A DNA stretch of 64,000 bases, taken from NCBI RefSeq assembly GCF_004379255.2, contig NC_056039.1, forward strand, positions 30,579,883 to 30,643,882, read 5' to 3'. This DNA comes from Salvia splendens. Taxonomy: Eukaryota > Streptophyta > Magnoliopsida > Lamiales > Lamiaceae. A program made the translations under genes and the position numbers. Numbering within the stretch: position 1 is the stretch's first letter; every line of letters begins with the position of its first letter. Under the pieces are notes generated by a model. That model was given only the letters and a program-made list of their open reading frames with translations, had not been told where the DNA came from and did no database searches. Positions 34,442 to 44,504 of this stretch are shown one piece after another.

Positions 34442-35161
34442 TTGGCTTTAAATGAAGCTGAGAAAAAAGCTATAGATGACCAGATGAAGTATGATGAACT
34501 CTTGGCTCGTTTAGTGGAGCTGGAGTCCAACAATAAGGACTTAGAGTCCATAAAGAAAGATCTGGAGGCCGAGCTGAATACTGTCATCGCTGAGAGGACT
34601 GCATATGAAGATTTCATCTGCGGGCGCGGGGGAATGACTATATCTGAAGTTCAGAATCAAGTTGATGAACTGTGGGAGAAGCTTCATGTACTCCGGAAGA
34701 ACAATGTGCTGGAGAGCTCGGCTTGCCAACAAGTTGTGAAATCATTGCGGCGCTTGGCTTCTCTGTACGACATCATTCTTTCCCGGCGTCTCTCAATCGA
34801 GAGATTCCTTAGCCGTTTCCCGCTAACAGATGCTCACACTCCAACTCAAACCTCTAATCCACTTACTCAAAATTCTACTCCAAATCAGCAACGGACTCAG
34901 GAGCAACCGGAAACGTCAAGACAAGAACGCCCTGAAGTTCGTAGAGGAGTTGTGAATATGAGTGAGCAAGATCAGCGAATGCTTCGTGAAGAGACTCTTC
35001 GCCGCCGAGGTGCTAGAACTTCCCGGACTCAGGGAAGAGGCGGTAGGTCGATCAGAGCATCTCGTCCACCTACTTATTCTTCAACTGCTCGGAACGCCCG
35101 AACTCAGCATCATGAGGATTTTTCGGATAGGTGGCTCAACTTTAGCAATCGTAGACAGTAG
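34442..35161 (+). CDS. Second antisense ORF of gypsy element 2, coiled-coil protein
   Basis: The frame encodes a Leu/Glu-rich coiled coil and then a basic Arg-rich C-terminus. The first in-frame ATG is 34484-34486 (about 225 aa). The frame is also open for about 55 bases leftward with an AG at 34404-34405 that could be a splice acceptor, so it may be a further exon of the 589-aa gene. It is almost unchanged from element 1, consistent with constraint or recent copying. No enzyme motif is seen. Confidence 0.5.
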   Translation: MALNEAEKKAIDDQMKYDELLARLVELESNNKDLESIKKDLEAELNTVIAERTAYEDFICGRGGMTISEVQNQVDELWEKLHVLRKNNVLESSACQQVVKSLRRLASLYDIILSRRLSIERFLSRFPLTDAHTPTQTSNPLTQNSTPNQQRTQEQPETSRQERPEVRRGVVNMSEQDQRMLREETLRRRGARTSRTQGRGGRSIRASRPPTYSSTARNARTQHHEDFSDRWLNFSNRRQ

Positions 35162-35724
35162 AATAGTCCTTTGTAATGGTGTAACGCATTCTCGTAGGGC
35201 AGCGGAATTGTATGCCCAACAAGACTTAGTAAATGAATTTTTTTCATTTCGCTTCTATCACTGCGTATTTACAGTTCAGCGATTTTTTATTTCATTTGTT
35301 GTACTCGTCCTCGGTCTTATGAAGTAAACTCTTCTTTGACCGGACTTAGTTAGTGTCCTTATTTGGCGAGTTTTATCGCTTGGATTGGACTTTCCCTAGT
35401 TAACCGGAGTGGTTTTCGGCTTATTGCAGTTCGTTTCAGACGAATTGCTTGTTTCTTAAGCTGAATTGTGGAATCTTGTATCTTCCTTAGAAGCTTGGAC
35501 TCACAATTGTCTTTAATACATGATCTAAAAAAAGGGGATCAGCCTTTAAGGAACAATATACCTCAGTAACATTTATAAGAGACAAAACGCACATAGAGAG
35601 ACAAATAAAAAGGACGAAAAAGATTTTAATCTTTTAAAAAACGACAAGTATAAAGAACAATAAAAATATGAAAGCACATAACCCTAGGACCGAACTAGAC
35701 ACAAGACTGACCGGACCTTGTCTC

Positions 35725-38700
35725 TTACAAATAGAACTTCTTGAGGTTGGAAATATGCCATGTTCGGGGTACTTGTTCTCCTGACATGTGAGTTAATTTA
35801 TAAGACCCTTTTCCCAGGACTTCTGACACCCGATATGGACCTTCCCATGTGGGTTCAAGTTTGCCCAGCTTTTCTGCTCGGCTTACTTCATTGTTTCTCA
35901 ATACGAGATCTCCCACTTGAAACTGCAGCTTTTTCACCCTTTGGTTATAATACCGGGTTACTTGCTCCTTGTACTTGGCTTCTTTTATGAAGGCCAATTC
36001 TCTTATTTCTTCGGCAAGATCTAGTTCGGCTCTCAGTCCGTCGTCATTAAGTTCTGTTGAGAAATTAAGGGTTCGGGGGCTGGGTATGCCGATCTCAACC
36101 GGAATTACGGCTTCAGTGCCGTACACTAGACTGTACGGAGTTTCACCGTTGGAGGTTTTTGGTGTAGTTCGGTAAGACCATAGGACTTGAGGAAGATTTT
36201 CTACCCATTGTCCTTTGGCTTGTTCTAACCGAGTTTTTAATCCTTTCACCAAAGTACGGTTTGTTACTTCCGTTTGTCCGTTTGCTTGTGGGTGAGAGAC
36301 TGAAGTGAACCGCTGTTGAATATTCAACTCTTGGCACCAATTCTTGAATGTTTTGTCAGTAAACTGAGTCCCATTATCTGAAATGAGGATATGGGGTATG
36401 CCAAATCGGCAAACTATGTTCTTCCAGACAAAATCTAATGCCTTTGAGCTTGTTATCGTAGCTAATGGTTCAGCCTCCACCCACTTTGTGAAGTAATCCA
36501 CGGCAACGATCAAGAATTTCATTTGCCGGGGAGCTTGTGGTAGTGGTCCTACTATGTCTATGCCCCATTGCATAAAAGGCCAAGGGCTTTGCATAGCACA
36601 TAGATCAGTCTGCGGCGTCCTTGGGATATTTGCATGGATTTGGCATTTCGTACATTTCTTAACTAGCTGTACTGCTTCTTGTACCAAAGTTGGCCAATAA
36701 TATCCCCATCTCAGAACTTTTTTAGCTAATGCTCTAGCTCCGATGTGGCTACCGCAAGATCCTTCATGAACTTCTCTAAGGATGTAATCCGTCTCTTCTG
36801 GTCCTACACATCGCAATAACGGTTGAAGGTAGGACTTTCTATATAGGACTCCTTCATGAAGTTCATACCGACGTGCTCGGCATGTGATTTTCCTTGCTTC
36901 TCTCTTATCCTCGGGCAGTTGTCCTTGATCTAGATACTTTAATATTGGCGTCATCCAGTTTGGTGAACTGGTTACTGAGTGTACTTCAGCTTCATCAATG
37001 CTTCTGTGCGGTAATTCCTCCACCTTTGAGCTCGGATATGAGGCCAACTTACTTAAAGTATCTGCTCGGCTATTTCCCGCTCTGGGAATGCGGATTATCC
37101 GAAAATAAGAGAAATTTCGGCTAATACTTTGCGCTTTGTCCAAGTATTTTTTCATCCTTTCACCACGGGCTTCACTTGTACCCAGCATGTGATTCACTAT
37201 GACTTGTGAATCACAATGAATTTTGAGAGATTTGACAAGTAGACGTTGCGCTAACTGAAGTCCGGCAAGAAGGGCTTCGTATTCGGCTTCGTTATTAGTG
37301 GTTGGGAATAAGAACCGAAGTGAATAAGTTACTTCGTGTCCGTCGGGAGCGATAAGTAGAATACCAGCTCCACTTCCTGTCTTATTCGAAGCTCCATCTA
37401 CGAATCCAATCCAACAGTCCGGCGGCTCTACTTCGGGTTTCTGGGGCTGTGTTAGTTCATCATTGGTAGGATTTTTCTGTTCGGCAATAATAGGGATTGC
37501 CTGATCGAACTTTGCCTCTACAAGAAAATCTGCCAAGGCTTGTCCCTTGATGGCTTTCCGAGGTAGATATTCTATTGAATGTTCTCCCAACTCTATGGCC
37601 CACTTGGCAATTCTGCCTGATGCTTCTGGCTTAGTCAAAACTTGCCGAAGTGGAAGATCGGTTAAGACGCATACTTTGTGAGCATAGAAATATGGCCGCA
37701 GTCTCCTTGCTGCATTTACTAATGCCAGAGCAATTTTTTCCAGAGGTTGATACCTTGTTTCGGGACCTCTTAATGCTCGGCTTGTAAAGTAGATAGGACG
37801 CTGTTTTAGGCCTTCTTCTCGTACAAGCACCGCGCTAATGGTTTGATCTGATGCTGCTAAATATAAGAATATCACTTCGGCATCTGTTGGAGCAGAGAGA
37901 GTAGGAAGTTCGGTTAAATAACTTTTGAGTTCGTCAAAAGCCTTTTTCTGTTCGGCTCCCCACTCAAACTTTGGTGCCTTCTTCAAAACATTGAAGAACG
38001 ACATTTGCTTTTCGGCTGCTTGGGAAAGGAATCTATTCAGTGCGGCTAGACATCCAGTTAGCCTTTGCACATCATGTATGGACTTCGGCATTGCCATGTT
38101 CTGAACAACTTGAACCTTTAGGGGATTTGCCTTGAGTCCTTCCTTTGAAACCCAACAACCCAGAAATTTTCCCGAATCTACCAAAAAGGTACATTTTTGG
38201 GGATTGAGTTTGAGGTTGGCTTTTTTGAGCACGTCGAGAGTGGATTTGAGATTGTTTTCGTACTCCGAAGTGCTTCTGCTTTTAACAACTATGTCGTCAA
38301 CATATACTTCAACCTCTTTTCCGATCAGGTGCCGAAATAGCTTATCTACCATCCTTTGATATGTGGCTCCGGCATTCTTTAAACCAAATGGCATCTTTTT
38401 ATAAGCAAAAATACCGAAGTCAGTAATGAAAGCCGTTTTTGAAGCATCATTCTCATCCATTAAAACTTGGTGGTATCCTTTATACAAATCAAGAAAACAG
38501 AAAATTTCGAAGCCTATCAGAGCTTCTACTTTTTTATCTATGTTGGGAAGGGGGTAGCAATCTTTAGGACAGTGCTTATTTAGATCCGTAAAATCTATGC
38601 ACATCCGCCATCCTCCTTCTTTTTTCTTGATCATCACAGGATTGGCCACCCAAGAAGGATATTTTACTTCAAATAATACATCCGCTTTCAGTAATTGGCG

Positions 38701-39021
38701 GACTTCGTCATGGATGACTTGATTTCTTTCTGCCGCAAAGAGTCTTTGCTTCTGTTTTACAGGCCGGACTGAAGGATCAATATTTAACCGATGTGTAATT
38801 ACCTCGGGAGACACTCCAGTCATGTCCAACGGAGACCACGCAAAGACATCTTTGTACTCTTTGAGGAGCTGGATGGTCTTTTCCCGGAGTAGAGGTGCTC
38901 CCGCGAAACCGATCTTGACCGTTCTGGATGGATCATCTTAGTATAACTGAACTTTCATCGAGTTCGGCTCCGGTGTGACTTCGTTCATTTCGCCTGCCTC
39001 TGACTCCGGCTGCTGTGATTG
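35725..39021 (-). pseudogene. Pol of gypsy element 2, one nonsense codon
   Basis: A continuous frame from about 38937 to 35725 contains all pol domains. RT has CIDFTDLNKHC and, about 180 residues into the frame, YVDDIVV. Then come the Ty3 RNase H, the second RNase H with FVDGASNKTGSGAG, the integrase zinc region (HEGSCGSHIGA, KKCTKCQIHAN), the DDE core (GIDIVGPLP, ISDNGTQFTD, QANGQTEVTNRTLV) and a C-terminal tail. The frame joins gag in phase across the UAG at 39022-39024. TAA at 38938-38940 stands where element 1 has GAA, so readthrough here would stop about 28 codons into pol. Confidence 0.92.
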
Positions 39022-39024
39022 CTA
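39016..39024 (-). promoter_or_regulatory. Possible translational readthrough site between gag and pol, element 2
   Basis: The minus strand reads TAG-CAA-TCA, in frame with pol. It is conserved with element 1 even though each element has acquired other mutations nearby. Confidence 0.7.
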
Positions 39025-41100
39025 TGCTTGATGGTGCCGATCTGATTGTTCGGCACTTTTAAGCGCAATCTGCAAGCATTCTTTTGCTCTCTTTTGATCA
39101 CCTCGGATGACTGCTATCCCTCCTTTAGTGGGGATCTTGATTGTGAGGTGATAAGTAGAGCAAATGGCCCGAACTGTGTTGAGCCAGTCTCTTCCCAGTA
39201 TAATGTTATACGGGGATCGAGCTTTTACCACAAAAAACTCGATCACCGTACTGGAGCTAGTAGGCGCTCTTCCTACCGTAATCGGAAGGCTGATAATACC
39301 TTCAGGGCGGGTGTCCTCCTGGGCGAAACTTTTCAGAGGAAGTGGGGCCGGACTGAGCCGGGCTGGATCCACTTCCAGTTTATCAAAACATTCTTTAAAA
39401 AGAATGCTAACCGACGCTCCTGTATCCACAAACACTCTGTGGATCAGTTTGTTTGCCACTCCAGCTTGAATGACAATAGCGTCTTGATGAGGAGAAATGG
39501 CCGGGACGGGATCTGCATCTGAAAATGTAATTACTTCCTCCTTCTTCAGCCTTTTATGTGTTGGCTCCTCTCGATTGAAGCCTCTGCGCTCTGATTTTAG
39601 AGACGATTTAGTCTTCCCGGCTGGGAGAGCGTCAATAGTCTGGATTACTCCATCATATTGCGGCTCGTCATCGTCTTCGGGATCCTGTTGCCTTTTAGGA
39701 TCCTGAGGAGCGCAGTTCGCACTTCTCTGTTTCTTATTCTTTTTCGGCGGCTTGCTTTGGAATTTTTTTAACGTCCCTGCTTTCACAAGAACATCAATAT
39801 CTGCTACCAAATTTCGGCACTCCTCGGTATCGTGACCGTGGTCTTGATGGAAGGAGCAATATTTATCCTGACTTCGGCACGTGGCCGATTTCGTCATCGG
39901 CTTTGGTTTTTCGAACATATCAGAATGCAGTTCGAAAATTTCCGCTCTCGACTTGTTCAATGGTACGAACTGAGCGGGTGGTTTCTCAGGATTGAGACGT
40001 GGTCCCAATCTGTCTTGTACCGGTGCCCTTTGAATTCTTTCAAAAGGAGTTCGGCGAGGATGTCCCTGATCGCTATGATCGGGCTTCCTCTTGTCTCCTC
40101 TGGAAGAGCTGTCTAAAGACCGTTTTCGACGGTCTGCCTCATCAGCACGAGAAAACTGGTCCGCAATGTCCCACATCTCTTGAGCTGTTTGCGGACTGCA
40201 TTCAACGAGCTTTCTGTAGAGAGCTCCTGGCAGAATTCCATTTTGGAATGCCGAAATGACAAGTAGATCATTGAGATCATCTACTTGTAGGCATTCCTTG
40301 TGGAATCTTGTCATGAAGTCGCTAATCTTTTCATCGCGACCTTGACGTATAGAAAGCAGCTGAGCCGAAGTGATTCGGGTTTCAGCTTTCTGGAAGAACC
40401 TCCTATGAAAAGCATCCATTAGATCTCTGTAAGATCTAATGCTGCCTTGAGGGAGGCTATCAAACCACCTTCTTGCGTTCCCGATGAGCAGCTCGGGAAA
40501 CAGCTTACACATATGAACCTCATTGAGACCTTGGTTCGCCATATTATACTGATAGCGTCCCAGGAAATCATGAGGATCCACTAACCCGTCATAAGTCACT
40601 GACGGAGTTCGGTAATTCTGTGGCAACGGAGTTCTGGTGATATCATCCGAAAATGGAGTCTTCAGCGCTCCATACATAGCGAATCCGACATCTCTACGGT
40701 ATGGTGGAGATGGAGCTCTCCTGTGATTTCGGTAACAAGGAGGAGAAGGAACATATCGGTGGTGAGGATTCTTTCTCCTGGAAGATACGACACTACTGCG
40801 GTAGTGAGTTTCATGTCTGGAGGGGGAGGGAGAATCCGCCGTTTTCTTCTCCGGCTTCTGGCTCTTTTGCAGGAATGTTAAGAACTCATCCTGCTTCTCA
40901 GCCAAGAACAACTTGACAGCCTCATTCAAATCGAGCTGCTGGGGAGGCTCGGTGCGATGACTTTTTGAGTGGTTTGTTCTTTCACCGTGAGAACTGGAGG
41001 CAGATTTCTCCAGAGGCTGTTTTCCAGACCTACGGGCTGGACTAGCTTCCTCACGTTCATCACGGACGGAAGTATGGGTATTATGTGATCTGGTACGCAT
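39022..41100 (-). CDS. Gag-protease of gypsy element 2, 692 aa
   Basis: The length and domain order match the element 1 Gag: gag core (RWFDSLPQGSIRSYRDLM), Cys/His cluster YCSFHQDHGHDTEEC, aspartic protease VDTGASVSIL. Only a few residue changes were noticed (for example KKFQSKPP for KKYQSKPP). The frame is intact and ends at the same TAG-CAA-TCA context. Confidence 0.92.
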   Translation of the reverse strand: MRTRSHNTHTSVRDEREEASPARRSGKQPLEKSASSSHGERTNHSKSHRTEPPQQLDLNEAVKLFLAEKQDEFLTFLQKSQKPEKKTADSPSPSRHETHYRSSVVSSRRKNPHHRYVPSPPCYRNHRRAPSPPYRRDVGFAMYGALKTPFSDDITRTPLPQNYRTPSVTYDGLVDPHDFLGRYQYNMANQGLNEVHMCKLFPELLIGNARRWFDSLPQGSIRSYRDLMDAFHRRFFQKAETRITSAQLLSIRQGRDEKISDFMTRFHKECLQVDDLNDLLVISAFQNGILPGALYRKLVECSPQTAQEMWDIADQFSRADEADRRKRSLDSSSRGDKRKPDHSDQGHPRRTPFERIQRAPVQDRLGPRLNPEKPPAQFVPLNKSRAEIFELHSDMFEKPKPMTKSATCRSQDKYCSFHQDHGHDTEECRNLVADIDVLVKAGTLKKFQSKPPKKNKKQRSANCAPQDPKRQQDPEDDDEPQYDGVIQTIDALPAGKTKSSLKSERRGFNREEPTHKRLKKEEVITFSDADPVPAISPHQDAIVIQAGVANKLIHRVFVDTGASVSILFKECFDKLEVDPARLSPAPLPLKSFAQEDTRPEGIISLPITVGRAPTSSSTVIEFFVVKARSPYNIILGRDWLNTVRAICSTYHLTIKIPTKGGIAVIRGDQKRAKECLQIALKSAEQSDRHHQA

Positions 41101-41157
41101 TTTTTGGTGGAAGAGGATAAAAAACTCGCTTTTATCACAGTTTTGGTTTTCTGTCGT

Positions 41158-41175
41158 TTCCCACAGACGGCGCCA
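41158..41175 (-). promoter_or_regulatory. Primer-binding site of gypsy element 2
   Basis: TGGCGCCGTCTGTGGGAA on the minus strand, one base after the 5' LTR. Confidence 0.75.
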
Positions 41176-41176
41176 G

Positions 41177-41745
41177 TGATGATTTAGCGAATTTTTGATG
41201 GGAATAAATGCAAGTAATAAATGAAGATCACAACACTGAAAATTACGTGGTTCGATTTACTGAGGTAAATCTACGTCCACGGGAAGAATAGATGGCAAAT
41301 TTGTATTGCTTGATCTAGCTTACAGATTACAATACAGATTTGCTATATGAGATTCAGGATCTAGAGAACTTAACCCTGGTCTATCTGATCTAAGTTCTAT
41401 TTATACATTCGAACTAAGATCGTGGTTTGCAGCCCTGGTAGGGGGGTTGATAACTGCTTAATACCACTAAATAGATCGTGGGTGTAATGGAGGTCGTGGA
41501 GATCCTGCATGGGTCCACTATCTCCTTGTTCGGTCGAATACTGAGACCGAACTGCTGAACTTTGCCGATCAGCTTTTGCCGATCTGAGAGTTGAGCTCGA
41601 TTGGTCGGCTTTTACCGAGCTATAGGCTGTGACCGAACTCTTTGGTTGTGCCGAACTGATACTCTTTCTTGGGTTTTGGGCTGATGGGCCGTCACTGCTA
41701 TTGGGCTCGCAATTATTGTTTAGTTGTTTAGTTCGTATCCCATCA
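41177..41745 (-). repeat. 5' LTR of gypsy element 2
   Basis: A 569-bp repeat with the GGGCCGTC and CGCAATTATTG variants shared with the 5' LTR of element 1. The target copy ACCAC follows. Confidence 0.93.
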
Positions 41746-42007
41746 ACCACCATCTTCAATTTTCACTTCAATTGTATATAGATGGTGTCAAAATGATTAC
41801 TTAAGGATTTTAAATTTTTTGTACATTCATCTATATATCTGTCAAGTATGAAATTGTTCTATTAGGTACAAACAATTCAACATATTCTTTGCTAGGTAGT
41901 ACAAAGTTTTTAGCTTTTCCCGGAGCTCATTCATACTCTATAACTCATGTATAAGAACATTATTAGATCCAAATCCTGACAATCTTTATAATCCTGACAA
42001 TATAATC

Positions 42008-42655
42008 CCGGTACCATGGAATTGAGGGCTTGGAATTGGAATTGGAGCCTCCAATTCAAAATCTGTTGTTCGGTATTATAAAAATATTTGGATTTGGAAT
42101 TGTATTGCAATTCCAAATTTTCCAATTACACAATTTGAATTCTATATCAAAAGTAGAAAATTATTATTCCAAAATCCAAATAGTCATAACATTTCACTAT
42201 ATATATCCACAAAACACAATTCACACACATTTCACACACTACACGCATTTCACAAATTTCACACACCACACACACTAAACATATTTCACACACTACAAAC
42301 ACTACACACATTTCACACATTTCACACACCACACACTTCACACATTTCGTATAAAATTTGTAAGTGTGTGCAATGTGTATAGTGAATATAGTGTGTTTAT
42401 TTTGTGTGTATAGTGTGTGTAGTGTGTGAAATGTGTGTAGTGTGTGTAGTGTGTGAAATGTGTGAAGTGTGTGGAATATGTGAAGTGCGTGTAGTGTGTG
42501 CACTGTGTATATATTTACCAAACATGTCAATTCTTCATTTTACCGAACATAGGATTTGAAATTGAATTCCTTCCAATTCAATTCCATAGAATTTTAATTC
42601 CAATTCAATTCCAATTCAATTCCAATTCCAATTCCAATTCCGTGTACCGAACGGA
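42008..42655. mobile_element. Hairpin-forming MITE-like element with GGAATT and CA/TG arms
   Basis: The right side reads, inverted, GTCCGTTCGGTACACGGAAT followed by repeated GGAATT. The left side starts GGTACCATGGAATTGAG and holds GGAATTGGAATTGG and TTCGGTA. The middle is a long imperfect palindrome: a CACACATTTCACACACTACA-type arm (about 42205-42350) facing a TGTGTGTAGTGTGTGAAATG-type arm (about 42361-42510). Ends are not exactly fixed. No gene; the open frames over the arms are low complexity. Confidence 0.55.
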
Positions 42656-43189
42656 CCCTTATACCATAATGATTGTCGTTTGTATCTCCGCTTGCTTATA
42701 TATGCAAGTTGTATCAACATATTCTTGTCATATGCTAAATTTGATTCTCTCATCAAATTTCCTTACGTAAAAATTTATTGAACTTAAAGGTGCCTTAGCG
42801 TATCGTCAAGATCTATTTCAAAAGCCTTAGGAGTTCTAAAATAAATTTAGAAAACGCTTCCTACTTTTGTCACACATTTCACGTGGGACAAACTCGTTAT
42901 TTTACAACAAAGAAAATTCAAACAACAATAAAAATGAGTTACAAATGTTATAAATACATGAAACATATATATTAATGAAAAAGACTAACATTACTCTCTT
43001 TCCCAACTTAATTGAGGTGTACTTATTCTTATTTCAAATATCTCAATTTAATTGAGTTATTTTTTATAATAAAATATAAAACATCTAATTATTCTAATTT
43101 TACTCTCTCCATATTTGCTACTTACTTTATTTAATACTATATCTTCATAATATGGCGAAAAAGGAAACTGATTTTGATTGATCTCTAAG
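42656..43189. other. AT-rich intergenic DNA
   Basis: No gene or element is recognised. A piece near 42865-42905 (ACATTTCACGTGGGACAAAC) matches unit 2 near 60150-60190, so it belongs to the duplicated block. Confidence 0.55.
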
Positions 43190-44050
43190 AGCATCTCCAA
43201 TGGCGGAGTCAGCACGCCGATTTTTCACGGACGCCGGTGCTGATGCCGAACCATTGCAGCCGGCGTCAGCGAAACCGGCGCGCCTACGCCGATTCTGACG
43301 CCGACTCTCACGGCGCCATTGTAGGCCCCGAATCGGCGTCAGAATTTTGTTTTTTTTTTAAAAATTTTTCAAAACACTATATATACGCGCTTTGTACGTC
43401 ATTTTCATTCGCACCACTTGTATTAACGAGTACTCTCTCTATCTTAATTTCTGTACAAGATCAACAACGAGAAATGGAGAACAACTACGAAGGTAGTCCA
43501 ATGACGACCGGGTCTCAGACTCCCCCGGCTCCCGTGGGAGGTGGTTGGCCTCCGATGACCGGGTACTACAACATGTACCCGTGGCAGCAGATGATGCCAC
43601 CGATGGTCACCTGGGGAAGTTTGCCGGCTTGGCAGGGGGTACCGCCGATGCAACCCCCTATACAGATGATGCCGGGGTGGGCACCTGGGATGCAGCCACC
43701 GGCGCAGCAGATGATGCCACCGCCGCAGGGGACGCCCGGGGGGGAAACGTCTATCGGTCGGCTTTTGATTTTTCCAGAGGTTGGAGGGGTTTCAGAGGGA
43801 TACCGGCCAGAGTAGCGGCGGCGTTGGGGGCGACGGAGGCGGCGACGACGAAGGGTTGGGCGAGGACGGCGGCGAGGAGTGATTTTTTATGTATTTTTTT
43901 GTACTTTTAAATTTTTGTATTTTTTTAAATTAATGTACTTTTTTATAAATTATTGTACTTTTTTATAAATTTTAATATTATTATTCAATTTTCCTGTATT
44001 TGTCTCGTAAATTAAATTCCGTATGTTGCTACGATTGTAAATTAAATTAT
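43190..44050 (+). mobile_element. Harbinger-like remnant with a shortened ORF1-type gene
   Basis: The left end GAGCATCTCCAATGGCGG (43190) matches the other Harbinger termini here. It is followed by GC-rich subterminal DNA, a short 5' leader and then an ORF from the ATG at 43474 to the stop at 43813-43815. That protein is Pro/Met/Gly-rich (GGGWPPMTGYYNMYPWQQMM), like the N-terminal part of Harbinger ORF1 proteins, and lacks the Myb-like core. I could not place the right terminus; 44050 is approximate. Confidence 0.5.
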
Positions 44051-44302
44051 ATAATTGTTATTAGTGATGTGGATAGGCTATGGGAGGGTGATTGCATGTC
44101 CAGTTGATGTGGCATGAGGATTTTAGTGCAGATGATGTGATAGTGAGAAGGAAATGGAATGGCTATTGCATGTCCAGAACCATTGAAGATCTAACTAGAA
44201 CTGAAACTCAAGGTGTCTATTCAAGTTTGTTCCTTAAATTTAATGAAAATGCGGTTCACACCACAGCAGACCGGACCGGATTAGACCGGACTGACCATCT
44301 AG

Positions 44303-44317
44303 AATCTAGAAACTTCG
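44303..44317 (+). promoter_or_regulatory. Degenerate heat-shock element upstream of DnaJ copy 1
   Basis: The sequence AATCT-AGAAA-CTTCG contains two perfect consecutive units (nGAAn, nTTCn) and a first unit where TTC has become ATC. It lies about 190 bp before the start codon. The matching site in copy 2 has three perfect units. Confidence 0.45.
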
Positions 44318-44504
44318 ACCTCGTTCTGGTCCATCCAACATAGCAGTGCTGATCTCCAGAGCCATTTCCCCTTTCCTATCTTCGACATTAAATCATTCTT
44401 TCTTTCACCATTTCGCGAATCATTCATATCGGGAATCATTTTGAATCTCCACACACCTTTTTCTGCACCTCAACAACGCACAATCGGAAGAATAGAGAGG
44501 AGGG

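Larger units (their letters stand above)
31361..41745 (-). mobile_element. Ty3/gypsy Tat-type LTR retrotransposon, element 2 (10385 bp)
   Basis: LTRs at 31361-31930 (3') and 41177-41745 (5') with target duplication ACCAC at 31356-31360 and 41746-41750. The target differs from that of element 1, so the two insertions are separate. Gene order and sequence are nearly the same as element 1; differences include a 13-bp segment near 34333 found only here. The antisense gene is open in this copy and pol has no frameshift. However, TAA at 38938-38940 interrupts the pol frame early. The LTRs differ at about four places. Confidence 0.93.

Noticed and set aside
20622..41745. A single tandem duplication producing both gypsy elements
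   Set aside because: Each element has its own perfect 5-bp target duplication (GTTAG and ACCAC) and host spacer lies between them. The positional LTR variants remain unexplained and are reported separately.
42147..42530. 127-aa minus-strand ORF rich in His, Thr and Cys
   Set aside because: It is a translation of the TG/CA hairpin arms and has low complexity.
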